Source: Sinohyriopsis cumingii (Eukaryota; Mollusca; Bivalvia; Unionida; Unionidae). Taken from it: DNA of 64,000 nucleotides. The notes under the pieces were generated by a model, which saw only the letters and a program-made list of their open reading frames with translations, was not told the DNA's origin and made no database searches. The position numbers and the translations under genes are program-made. Within the stretch, counting starts at the first letter, position 1, and each line of letters begins with the position of its first letter. The stretch covers positions 157,650,789 to 157,714,788 of the forward strand of contig CM068824.1 in the NCBI GenBank assembly GCA_028554795.2, read 5' to 3'. Positions 44,670-52,738 of this stretch are shown here, in pieces.

Positions 44670-45167
44670 TTAGTCTCTCTGTTTTTTGAATTTCTTCACC
44701 GTTTTTTCCTCATTTTCTTCCCTTCTTCTTTTCTTCTCATGTTTCTTTGCTTCTTTTAAATAGAATTGTCTTCTTTCTTCCTCTTCTTCCTCTGAAGAAT
44801 CCCTCTCTTCTTTCGAAGAATCCCTCTCTTCTTCCGAAGAATCCCTCTCTTCTTCTGAAGAATCCTTCTTTTCTTCTGACTCCTCTTGTTTCTTTTTTGG
44901 GCAATCTGGAGACCAATGTCCTTTTTCTTGACAATAATAACAGGTATCTTGATCTTGACTTTTGTCTTTTTTAGCCCCTGTTTTTTTTCTTTTTTGACGG
45001 TCTGGACACTCTGAAGACCAATGCCCTTTCTTCTGACAGATATAGCAAGTATCTTGACTTTTATCTCGAAAGGAAGGAGAGTAGTCCGTCGGCTGGTCTG
45101 AAGAGAATTTTCTAATGACCCCTCGCAAAGCTCTGACGAAACGTTCCATCTGGGTAGTCTCTTCCAT
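44670..45167 (-). CDS. CCHC zinc-knuckle protein
   Basis: 165 residues from the ATG at 45167. A longer frame to 45215 is disfavoured because the TATA box (45222-45232) would leave no leader. Two CX2CX4HX4C knuckles are visible: CYICQKKGHWSSEC and CYYCQEKGHWSPDC, separated by a basic Lys-rich linker. A Glu/Ser repeat (SSEEERD, several copies) and a Lys/Glu helical tail follow. Knuckles of this kind are nucleocapsid or RNA-binding modules of retroelements and cellular CNBP-like proteins; they are not part of the usual Polinton set. It may bind viral ssDNA or RNA. Divergent from the polymerase gene, with 135 nt between the ATGs. Confidence 0.85.
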   Translation of the reverse strand: MEETTQMERFVRALRGVIRKFSSDQPTDYSPSFRDKSQDTCYICQKKGHWSSECPDRQKRKKTGAKKDKSQDQDTCYYCQEKGHWSPDCPKKKQEESEEKKDSSEEERDSSEEERDSSKEERDSSEEEEEERRQFYLKEAKKHEKKRRREENEEKTVKKFKKQRD

Positions 45168-45221
45168 TGCTGTGCTCGGCTTGAGAGTGAAATGAATAGT
45201 GAAAGGACAAGACACACACCC

Positions 45222-45232
45222 TTTTTATATAC
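45222..45232 (-). promoter_or_regulatory. TATA box for the zinc-knuckle gene
   Basis: Minus strand TATATAAAAAG, about 55 nt before the ATG at 45167; it decides the start codon. Confidence 0.75.
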
Positions 45233-45247
45233 GCTGGTTTGCCAAGA

Positions 45248-45256
45248 CTATAAATT
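45248..45256 (+). promoter_or_regulatory. TATA box for the DNA polymerase gene
   Basis: CTATAAATT, about 50 nt before the ATG at 45303; back to back with the TATA box of the zinc-knuckle gene 16 nt away. Confidence 0.7.
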
Positions 45257-45302
45257 AGTCTGTGGTGTTTAAACTTGAGTCATTTGACGTTTTGCACTCA
45301 AG

Positions 45303-48300
45303 ATGAAACGATCCCATTCATTCGAGAAGAAAGAAGAAGAAGTAGAAAGTAAGAGGCAGAAACGTGATCTATCGCCTCGTACCAGGGCTGAAATCTTGGC
45401 ACAAATTCATGCCAGTGATTTTGAAGAGGACATGAGTGAACCAGAATCCGAACCCTCTAAACCAAGTTCACCACCCTTAGTCAACCCTGAAAACTACTAT
45501 TCCATTCGAGAGACGGAAAAGCGCTCCTCTAGAAAATTTAGAACCACGGCTTACACCTACACGGTGAAGTTTAAAGATTTCAAGGCCGACGTACCCTTGG
45601 AGAAAGCAGAAGGGTTTATCACCGAGATGTGGGATTCTTTGCTCACCGCACTCAAGCGACAATGTCAAGCCAAAGAAGACGATCGCTTGACACTATCCAT
45701 AGATCACGACGGTTTGAAATCCCCTGTTTGGATCGAGTTTAGCAGACCCGCAGAACTGACCCCTTCCAAAGTCATGGACAAGATACAACAGGTGCAACAA
45801 TCTAATGACCAGTTTGACATCACCGATGGTAAAGCCACACTGAAAATGGCCCACGTCTCTCCTCCTCAAGGAACTGGATGCAAAAAGATGTTATTGGTGG
45901 ACGACCTTCGCAACACCAAAAAGAGTCTCGTCCGAATTAACAACCCTCAAGACCAGATGTGTTTAGCCCGTGCCATCGTGGTGGGACGAACCTATGCCAA
46001 CAAGAACGACACGGTAGAATGGAAAAGAACCTGGAAAACTATTCAACGATGCGATCGAGCCAAACAACGAAATGAAGCAGAACTCCTGTTGCAACAAGCC
46101 GGACTGTCCAAAGACACACCCTGTGGCATTCCTGAGATGCAAAAATTGCAAGATGCCCTAGCTCCACGCTACACCTTGAAAGTGCACCCTCAAGAAATGC
46201 GTGGAACTCTGTTGTTTCGAGGCCAAGATTGTAAGGACGGAAAATACATTCATGTCTATCATCACGATGACCATTTCGATACCATTACCAGTATCACTGG
46301 ATTCCTGGGATACAGTTATTATTGTGAGAAATGTGACTATGGTTATAACAATCGAGAGCAACACAAGCATTGTGGAATGAAATGCCCAGGATGTTTGGCC
46401 TCTCCACCCTGTCTGAGCGAAGGACCAGTGCCTTGTTCGACTTGTTTGCGCACGTTTGTCAGTCCTACCTGTTACCAACAACATTTGAAAACACAAGGTT
46501 CACAGAAGAAATGTGCTTGTCAACTCCTGAGATTGTGCCCTACCTGTGGACAAGGCATACTTACCAATAATGCCAAGGCACACGTATGTCGAGGAAAGAA
46601 AAAATGTCACATTTGTCACCACATCGTGGACTTGGAACACCAATGCTACATGCAAAAATACCAACCCCCACCAGAGAAAGAGGACGGTCACAAGAAGAAA
46701 GGCAATTTCATCTTTTTCGATTTCGAATGCATGCAAGAGACTGGCATTCACATTCCTAATTTCTGCGTGGCTCATCGAGCGTGCGAGAAGTGCATTCAAG
46801 AACCTATCTTCAGTCATTGCCCTCACTGCAGCAAGATTCCTGGAGGACGTGAAAAAATCTTTCGGGGACCAAACACGTTAGCCGATTTTGCCCAATGGGT
46901 CTTAGACCCCATCGACAAAACGTGGAGCCAAGAGGACATCGAACGTTACGGAGATTGTCATCGTCATGCCACGGTGATGGCTCACAATTTCTCCGGATAC
47001 GATGGACAGTTTCTTCTCAGATACTATACGGAACAAGGCACCGAACATCCTAAAGTGACTTTGAACGGAGCCAAAATCATTTTCATGCAAGTGGGACAAG
47101 TACAGTTTAAAGATTCGATGAGTTACTTGGCCATGCCTTTGAGTCGAATGCCTAAAACGTTTGGAATGACAGAAATGGCTAAAGGGTACTTTCCACACTT
47201 TTTCAATACGGAAGCCAATCAACATGCCGTTCTACCCCATTTGCCTGAGGCTCACTATTACGACCCCGACAACATGCGTACCGAACAACGAGAAGCTTTC
47301 TACGCTTGGTACCAGGCTCATGCCTCTGACCCCTTCGACTTTCAGGAAGAAATGCTAAAGTATTGTCGTTCCGACGTGGACATTTTACGGCGTTGCTGTG
47401 GAAAATTTCGAGAACTGTTCATGGAACACGGAGGGGTCGATCCTTTGAAAGAAGCTTGCACCATTGCCAAAGCGTGTTCCTTAGTGTACCGCCAACGATT
47501 CATGCCTGAAAACACCGTGGCTGTCATCAGTCCTCAAACGACCCACTGTGTCAAGCGTCAATACTCGGTCAAAGCCCTACGTTGGTTACATTACTTGTGC
47601 GACAAGGAAGACAAATGGATTCAGCATGCCCGCAACGGAGGAGGCGAAAAGACCATCGGAACGTATTCGGTCGATGGCTGGGACTTAGAAAACCCCAAGA
47701 TCGTGTACGAGTTTAACGGTTGCTTATTTCACGGATGTCCCGTCTGCTACCCTGACCGTGACACTAAAAATCAGTTTTTGCAACGAACCATGGAAGACTT
47801 GTACCAGGACACTTGTCAGCGACGCCTAAAGTTAGAACAGGAAGGATACCAAGTGGTGGAAATGTGGGAACACGAGTACGATCACCGTTTGAAAACCGAT
47901 CCCGAGTTTAAACGCCTCGTGGAAAGTTACCAGTTCATGGACCCGCTGAACCCGAGGGATAGTTTGTACGGAGGAAGGACCAATGCCACCTGTTTGCTGT
48001 ACCAAGCCGACGAAGAGAAAGGAAAAGAAATCAAATACTTGGACGTGTGTTCGCTGTATCCCTACGTGTGCAAATATTGTCGCTTTCCTGTAGGGCACCC
48101 GCAATTGTTGACGGAACACATCGACCTGAAAAACATTCGAGAATACGAAGGCTTGATCAAGTGTAAAGTTTTGCCTCCCACGAACCTATACCATCCCGTC
48201 TTACCTCACCATTGTCAAGGCAAACTGATGTTTCCCTTGTGCCGTACTTGTGCCGAAACGTGCAACCAGGACCAACCTTGCCATCACAGCCAGGAAGAAC

Positions 48301-49370
48301 GTGCCTTGACGGGAACCTGGGTCAGCGTGGAATTGTTCAAAGCTCTGGATATGGGATACCAACTGTTAGAAGTGTACGAAATTTGCCACTTTCCCAAGAC
48401 ACAACAGTACCACAAGGGTGACCCCAGTCAGAAAGGCATTTTCGCCGACTACGTGGATGCCTTTTTGAAACTGAAACAAGAAGCCAGCGGCTATCCTTCC
48501 TGGTGTCACACTCCCGAAGACCAAATACATTTCAAAGAGAAATACTATGCACAAGAAGGCATCTCTTTAGACCACATCGAAAAAAACGAAGGCAGGCGAT
48601 CGTTTGCCAAAGTGATGTTAAATTGCTTGTGGGGTAAAATGGCACAACGACCGTGTTTACCCAAGACGGAATATTTGACAGAACGTTTCCGCTACTTCCA
48701 GATGATTCACGACAAAACCAAATACATGAAACACGTGGACGTCGTTCGAGAGGATTTGATCTTGGTCAATTACGAAGAAGATCTGGACTTTGTACAAGAC
48801 GACCCTTTTGGAAATGTCATCATTGCGGCTTACGTGACAGCTCATGCTCGCTTAAAATTGTATGAAGCTTTAGAACTGTTAGAAGAACGCGTCCTGTACT
48901 TTGACACGGACAGTTGCATTTACATCCATCACCCGATTCAACATCACCCTGACATCGAAGGAGACCGTTTAGGAACCTGGACAGACGAGCATCCCGACGA
49001 CAAGATTCTAAGTTTCGTCAGTGGCGGCCCCAAAAATTACGGCTACGAATACCGGGACAAACAAGGAGAAGTGCACACGACGTGCAAAGTGAAAGGACTG
49101 ACTCTGAATCATCGTACCAGTCGAGTGGTCAACTTTGGGGTATTGAAAGAAGCCTTGCAATCGGGAGAGGATGGAAACTTTAAAGTGACCACCTATCAAC
49201 CGAACAAGATTGTACGTTTACCCACTCACCACATCGTCAGTCGACCCTTGGAAAAAGTCTATCAAATTGTATACCAGAAGCGAGTGCGACTTCCCAATCA
49301 CTTCACCTTACCGTACGGTCACGTCGGTATTGGTCTGTATATAAAAAGGAACCCTAGGCAAGATCGATAG
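45303..49370 (+). CDS. Protein-primed family-B DNA polymerase (DNA_pol_B_2)
   Basis: 1355 residues, intact. The N-terminal 330 residues are lineage-specific with a basic start (KRSHSFEKK...KRQKR). A Cys/His-rich block (about 345-445, many CxxC) follows. The exonuclease has FIFFDFEC (about 470), HNFSGYDGQF (about 561) and YCRSDVDIL (about 686). The polymerase has DVCSLYP (motif A, about 913), KVMLNCLWGK (motif B, about 1102) and YFDTDSC (motif C, about 1198), then KVKGLTLN. A YGGRTNA segment before motif A is typical of the protein-primed branch used by Polintons and adenoviruses. It should copy the element from its TIR ends. The promoter of the next gene lies within its last codons. Confidence 0.96.
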   Translation: MKRSHSFEKKEEEVESKRQKRDLSPRTRAEILAQIHASDFEEDMSEPESEPSKPSSPPLVNPENYYSIRETEKRSSRKFRTTAYTYTVKFKDFKADVPLEKAEGFITEMWDSLLTALKRQCQAKEDDRLTLSIDHDGLKSPVWIEFSRPAELTPSKVMDKIQQVQQSNDQFDITDGKATLKMAHVSPPQGTGCKKMLLVDDLRNTKKSLVRINNPQDQMCLARAIVVGRTYANKNDTVEWKRTWKTIQRCDRAKQRNEAELLLQQAGLSKDTPCGIPEMQKLQDALAPRYTLKVHPQEMRGTLLFRGQDCKDGKYIHVYHHDDHFDTITSITGFLGYSYYCEKCDYGYNNREQHKHCGMKCPGCLASPPCLSEGPVPCSTCLRTFVSPTCYQQHLKTQGSQKKCACQLLRLCPTCGQGILTNNAKAHVCRGKKKCHICHHIVDLEHQCYMQKYQPPPEKEDGHKKKGNFIFFDFECMQETGIHIPNFCVAHRACEKCIQEPIFSHCPHCSKIPGGREKIFRGPNTLADFAQWVLDPIDKTWSQEDIERYGDCHRHATVMAHNFSGYDGQFLLRYYTEQGTEHPKVTLNGAKIIFMQVGQVQFKDSMSYLAMPLSRMPKTFGMTEMAKGYFPHFFNTEANQHAVLPHLPEAHYYDPDNMRTEQREAFYAWYQAHASDPFDFQEEMLKYCRSDVDILRRCCGKFRELFMEHGGVDPLKEACTIAKACSLVYRQRFMPENTVAVISPQTTHCVKRQYSVKALRWLHYLCDKEDKWIQHARNGGGEKTIGTYSVDGWDLENPKIVYEFNGCLFHGCPVCYPDRDTKNQFLQRTMEDLYQDTCQRRLKLEQEGYQVVEMWEHEYDHRLKTDPEFKRLVESYQFMDPLNPRDSLYGGRTNATCLLYQADEEKGKEIKYLDVCSLYPYVCKYCRFPVGHPQLLTEHIDLKNIREYEGLIKCKVLPPTNLYHPVLPHHCQGKLMFPLCRTCAETCNQDQPCHHSQEERALTGTWVSVELFKALDMGYQLLEVYEICHFPKTQQYHKGDPSQKGIFADYVDAFLKLKQEASGYPSWCHTPEDQIHFKEKYYAQEGISLDHIEKNEGRRSFAKVMLNCLWGKMAQRPCLPKTEYLTERFRYFQMIHDKTKYMKHVDVVREDLILVNYEEDLDFVQDDPFGNVIIAAYVTAHARLKLYEALELLEERVLYFDTDSCIYIHHPIQHHPDIEGDRLGTWTDEHPDDKILSFVSGGPKNYGYEYRDKQGEVHTTCKVKGLTLNHRTSRVVNFGVLKEALQSGEDGNFKVTTYQPNKIVRLPTHHIVSRPLEKVYQIVYQKRVRLPNHFTLPYGHVGIGLYIKRNPRQDR
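49338..49347 (+). promoter_or_regulatory. TATA box inside the end of the polymerase ORF
   Basis: TATATAAAAA, 59 nt before the ATG at 49397. It encodes polymerase residues in one frame and serves as promoter for the next gene. Confidence 0.75.
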
Positions 49371-49396
49371 TTCATTGTTCATTGAAGTAACTTACC

Positions 49397-49782
49397 ATGT
49401 CGTTGACGAAGAAGAAACCAGATTGGTTAGGAGTCAAATGTTGGACATCACCGAGACCAGGGTTTTGAGGCTTGGACACAAGAGGTAGCCCAGTATGCAC
49501 GAGAGTTATTCAAGGAAAAAAGTTACTTTTCAACCCGTGTTAGTGACGGTGCCAGAAGAACCCGTCACCCAGGACAGGACTGTCGTGGACAGGCCTGAAA
49601 GACCCTTTCGGGAGGACACTTGTGTGACCTTACCCCCTACTATAGAACTGGTTAGAACTTTACCCAAAACATGTTGTACAGACACTTGTGTTTATTCCAC
49701 GTTCATGGTTATCATGTGCCTTTTATTCTTGTACTTAAGCCGTTGGCTTTTATGTATTTTTGTCTTTCGTATTCATGTTTGA
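49397..49782 (+). pseudogene. Small tail-anchored membrane protein, reading frame probably disrupted
   Basis: The first ATG after the TATA box (49397, context ACCATG) opens a 23-codon frame ending at 49468. Protein-like sequence continues in a second frame (FEAWTQEVAQYARELF) and then in a third frame from 49495, a 95-residue ORF with a Pro/Glu/Val region (PVLVTVPEEPVT) and one C-terminal hydrophobic helix of about 25 residues (STFMVIMCLLFLYLSRWLL). I read this as one small membrane protein of about 125-130 residues with two frameshifts; alternatively the 95-residue ORF is used alone. AATAAA at 49794 ends the transcript. Function unknown. Confidence 0.5.
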
Positions 49783-49793
49783 AAAAAAACATT

Positions 49794-49799
49794 CAATAA
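49794..49799 (+). terminator. Poly(A) signal
   Basis: AATAAA 12 nt after the stop at 49782 and 17 nt before the next TATA box. Confidence 0.7.
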
Positions 49800-49815
49800 A
49801 CGTGTTCTGAAAAAG

Positions 49816-49824
49816 TATATAAAC
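49816..49824 (+). promoter_or_regulatory. TATA box for the packaging ATPase gene
   Basis: TATATAAAC, 55 nt before the ATG at 49871; this excludes the upstream in-frame start at 49832. Confidence 0.75.
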
Positions 49825-49870
49825 TCTTGTCTTGTTTGTTTTTCGTGTCACAAGTGACATTTCTCACACC

Positions 49871-50614
49871 ATGGCTACCTCTGCTGTCTCTGTTCCCTCT
49901 TCCTCTACTGTCAAAGTCATCGACGAACACTTAGATCGTGCCAGTTGGGAGGCTTTGTATCTTCGCCATCCCTTTAACATGCTCATTGCTGGACCTAGCG
50001 GTTCAGGCAAAACCGAATTCGTTAAACGTTTGATCGAACATAAACATCATTTGATCGATCGACCCCCTCAACGAATCGTGTGGTGTTACAAAGAGTGGCA
50101 ATCGGCGTACAGCCTCTTGCGAGAAAGTCAAGGCGATTCCATCGTGTTTGTGGAAGGCATTCCTAAAGAAGACGATGGCATCGTCTCTGACTCCCGTCTA
50201 ACCCATTTGGTCATTTTTGACGACATGTTAGGAGAAGACGAAGAAGAAATTAAACTGTGGTTCACGCGCAAAGGGCATCACCGTAATGCCAGTGTCGTTT
50301 ACATCACCCAAAATTTGTTTCAACAAAGTAAAGCCCATCGCACCATCAGTCTCAATGCGCATTACGTGGTCTTGTTTAAAAGCCCTCGAGATAAATCGCA
50401 AGTGCAAGTCTTAGCCAAACAGTTAGGAACGCCTTGGCTGACTCAGGCGTACGACGATGCCACTCAAACTCCACACGCCTATTTACTCGTCGATTTGAAA
50501 CCTACGACCCCCGAGGATTTGCGATTTCGTACCCACTTGTTTCACCACTGGTGCCAAGACGGAGGGCCTGTCCTGTACACGTCTCCGTCCTCGACTTCAT
50601 TTCACTCCCCATAA
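49871..50614 (+). CDS. A32/FtsK-HerA-type DNA-packaging ATPase
   Basis: 247 residues from the TATA-supported ATG. Walker A is GPSGSGKTEF (41-50) and Walker B is HLVIFDDML (112-120). FTRKGHHRNASVVYITQNLF carries the conserved Arg/Gln sensor region, and SLNAHYVVLFKSPRDKSQV the following strand, in the order typical of Polinton ATPases. It would drive genome packaging. Intact. Followed 8 nt later by the TATA box of the next gene, so there is no room for a separate 3' region. Confidence 0.95.
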   Translation: MATSAVSVPSSSTVKVIDEHLDRASWEALYLRHPFNMLIAGPSGSGKTEFVKRLIEHKHHLIDRPPQRIVWCYKEWQSAYSLLRESQGDSIVFVEGIPKEDDGIVSDSRLTHLVIFDDMLGEDEEEIKLWFTRKGHHRNASVVYITQNLFQQSKAHRTISLNAHYVVLFKSPRDKSQVQVLAKQLGTPWLTQAYDDATQTPHAYLLVDLKPTTPEDLRFRTHLFHHWCQDGGPVLYTSPSSTSFHSP

Positions 50615-50621
50615 AAAAATC

Positions 50622-50630
50622 TATAAAAAC
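50622..50630 (+). promoter_or_regulatory. TATA box for the 50670 gene
   Basis: TATAAAAAC, 48 nt before the ATG. Confidence 0.75.
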
Positions 50631-50669
50631 CTCAGACCCTTTTTCGTCTGTCTCACTCTCAGTGCGAAC

Positions 50670-51584
50670 ATGACGTCCCTTCAGTCGCATCTTCCCGTCA
50701 AATTGATTCGTGCCTTGTATGGCATCAGTCGAGAAAAAGATCCACAAACACGAGCTCGTGTCTTAGAAGCTAGTCTCAAAGAAGTCTTACGATGGTTCAC
50801 GGTGACAGCACGTCAATTACTCCAAGGAATCATTCAGATTCCTCATCAAACCAAACGCTTTTTCGATCGAAACAAAGTCGCTTTGGTCCAACTGGCCGAT
50901 CCCCGCATCGACACTCAAACCAAAAAACAAATCATTTTGAAACCTGGAGGGAGCGGTACTCTAGGAGGGGTCATCATTCGCTCACTCTTAAGATGGGTTC
51001 CTAATGCCCCCAAAGTTATACCCAAGACAAAAGTCCAACGAAGCCCCAAGAAGAAAAAGACCAGGTCCCCAAGGAGAACTTCTCCAGTGGCAGGACCCTC
51101 CTCTGACCAGACACCACCCCGGAAAAAGGAAAGAAGCCCCCAGAAAAAGAAAAGTCCACAGAAAACTAGTCGCAAGAGAGGCACTTCGGCCAGGACGCAA
51201 CCTTACACTCGCAAACCACGACCTGCCACAGCGGTGACTGCGTCTCCGGCAGCTTCACGTTTGTCCATTTCTCCGTTAATGACACCCAGAACTGAAGAGT
51301 ACTTGGAGACGTTGATCACACCAAGAACTTCTCCGTTGATGACCCCCAAAAGAACTTCCCCAGTGGCAGGACCTTCCAATTTAGTGGCAGTGGCTGCTGC
51401 TCACAAAGTACCTTCTCCCAAAATCAAAGTTCAAGAAAGATCGGGCATGTTACAAAGTTTACTGGATTTGTCCAAGCAAGAACTGGCTCGATTTAGTCCG
51501 TTGCGTACCCCTGCACGACGTGTCATGCCTGTCCTTAAACTAATACGACGTAAAGACAATCAGTGGCGACGCGTTCCAGTATAA
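50670..51584 (+). CDS. Basic Polinton virion/core-like protein
   Basis: 304 residues. The N-terminal 105 residues are helical and folded-looking (LPVKLIRALYGI, SLKEVLRWFTVTARQLLQGI) and end in KPGGSGTLGGVIIRSLLRWVP, a glycine/hydrophobic segment. The rest is low-complexity, very basic and Ser/Pro-rich, with repeated (R/K)TSPVAGPS, SPKKKKTRSPRR and SPLMTP strings, resembling histone tails or adenovirus core proteins. A role in packing DNA in the virion is inferred. The SP/TP repeats could be phosphorylated by cyclin-dependent kinases. Its stop codon lies within the next TATA box. Confidence 0.65.
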   Translation: MTSLQSHLPVKLIRALYGISREKDPQTRARVLEASLKEVLRWFTVTARQLLQGIIQIPHQTKRFFDRNKVALVQLADPRIDTQTKKQIILKPGGSGTLGGVIIRSLLRWVPNAPKVIPKTKVQRSPKKKKTRSPRRTSPVAGPSSDQTPPRKKERSPQKKKSPQKTSRKRGTSARTQPYTRKPRPATAVTASPAASRLSISPLMTPRTEEYLETLITPRTSPLMTPKRTSPVAGPSNLVAVAAAHKVPSPKIKVQERSGMLQSLLDLSKQELARFSPLRTPARRVMPVLKLIRRKDNQWRRVPV

Positions 51585-51588
51585 AAAA
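51580..51588 (+). promoter_or_regulatory. TATA box overlapping the preceding stop codon
   Basis: TATAAAAAA; the TAA at 51582-51584 is the stop of the 50670 gene. 66 nt before the ATG at 51646. Confidence 0.75.
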
Positions 51589-51645
51589 GGCCTGTGACCA
51601 AGTCGGGTATCAGTGTTTTTTTTTTGTGCTCCTGAAGACTCAAAG

Positions 51646-52032
51646 ATGTCACCCTCCAGAAAACCCCAAGGAAAGAAAAGGAAAGGACTGCCACCACGTT
51701 TAGCCAAACATGGGGACATGTTATCTGTCCTGTCCAAAGCTTCTCCACCCCTACGAAAAAAACTCATTCAAACAGCCTCCAAAGAGGTCATCGATACCGT
51801 GTGCGAATGTTGTTTGAACGTTTTGAAAGGCACGATCCCTTTGTCCAAACACCAGAAACAATGTTTAGGCAAACATCGTCACGTTCTTCGCCAAATGGTT
51901 CAAAAGAAAATTCCCATTCATCAAAAAAAGAAGATGTTAGTGCAACGTGGAGGTATTTTACCTCTCTTGTTAGGCCCCATACTGAAAGGAGTCTTGGGAA
52001 CCATGTTGGGAGGATTGGTGGGAGCAAGATAA
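51646..52032 (+). CDS. Conserved small basic Polinton protein (GG-x-L-P-L-L-x-GP type)
   Basis: 128 residues from the ATG at 51646 (the open frame extends upstream only to a GTG). A basic start (SRKPQGKKRKG) is followed by helical repeats with ASKEVIDTVCECCLNVLKGTIPLSKHQK and HRHVLRQMVQKKIPIHQKKKML. It ends VQRGGILPLLLGPILKGVLGTMLGG, a glycine-rich hydrophobic tail. This sequence plan recurs in Polintons of many animals next to the ATPase and penton genes; function is unproven, with pX/core-like or membrane-active roles proposed by analogy. Intact. Confidence 0.8.
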   Translation: MSPSRKPQGKKRKGLPPRLAKHGDMLSVLSKASPPLRKKLIQTASKEVIDTVCECCLNVLKGTIPLSKHQKQCLGKHRHVLRQMVQKKIPIHQKKKMLVQRGGILPLLLGPILKGVLGTMLGGLVGAR

Positions 52033-52038
52033 AAAGGC
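52029..52038 (+). promoter_or_regulatory. TATA-like box overlapping the preceding stop codon
   Basis: GATAAAAAGG contains the TAA stop of the previous gene; about 50 nt before the ATG at 52081. First base deviates from TATA. Confidence 0.55.
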
Positions 52039-52080
52039 CTCGGAAGTTCCAAGATCTCAGAATCGACCCCTGAGAACCCC

Positions 52081-52716
52081 ATGGAAGGACGAAAACTAGC
52101 TTTAGTGCCTTACAAACGATGGATGGAATACCATCGGTGGCAAGAACAACACACCCCGCATTTACCTCCCAATCCCAATTTGAGCGAGATGTCCCAGTTA
52201 CAACACGAATTGCAGTCCTTGATGGATCGCCAAGATTTGTCCGAAACAGAAAAATCGCAAAAGTACGGTCAACTCTTGCAACGACTGCAACTCTTTCACC
52301 AGAAAGCTTTAGACGAAACAGCTCTACCCACTCTGAAAGATTTTAAGACCTTGATGACAAGTCCAGCACCATCACCAGTACCAGTACCAGTACCAGTGAC
52401 CAAGACAGAAAAAGGAAAAGAAGAAGACGAAGAAGGGTTTCAAACTCCACCAGAAAAAGTACGCAAGTTAACAACACCACCTACCTCCAGAATTGGATGG
52501 ATTAAAAAGATGATGGCCACCCCTTCTTCATCACAAGAGAAAAAGAAAGTGAAGACAGAAGTGAAGACAGAAGTGAAACAAGAACCGATATCCCCCGCTC
52601 AGACATCCTCCTCCTCTTCGACACCTATTGCCGGTCGCACACGCAAAGCATTGCAATCCAAGAAAATACCCCAAGAGAAAAAGAGTAGCATCCTCCAAGA
52701 GTGGGTGCCTTATTAA
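52081..52716 (+). CDS. Conserved Polinton protein with helical N-terminus and basic tail
   Basis: 211 residues. The N-terminus KLALVPYKRWMEYHRWQ and a helical region with QHELQSLMDRQDLSETEKSQKYGQLLQRLQ are characteristic of a conserved but uncharacterised Polinton protein. Residues 95-115 hold SP(V)P repeats. The C-terminal part is basic with SRIGWIKKMM, a KTEVKTEVKQE repeat and RTRKALQSKKI. Possible scaffold or core protein (inference). It ends 23 nt before the integrase ATG. Confidence 0.7.
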   Translation: MEGRKLALVPYKRWMEYHRWQEQHTPHLPPNPNLSEMSQLQHELQSLMDRQDLSETEKSQKYGQLLQRLQLFHQKALDETALPTLKDFKTLMTSPAPSPVPVPVPVTKTEKGKEEDEEGFQTPPEKVRKLTTPPTSRIGWIKKMMATPSSSQEKKKVKTEVKTEVKQEPISPAQTSSSSSTPIAGRTRKALQSKKIPQEKKSSILQEWVPY

Positions 52717-52738
52717 CACACCAACCAACACAAAAAAA

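Noticed and set aside
46158..47225. Several minus-strand ORFs over 100 codons inside the polymerase gene
   Set aside because: No motifs; the plus-strand frame carries all polymerase and exonuclease motifs.
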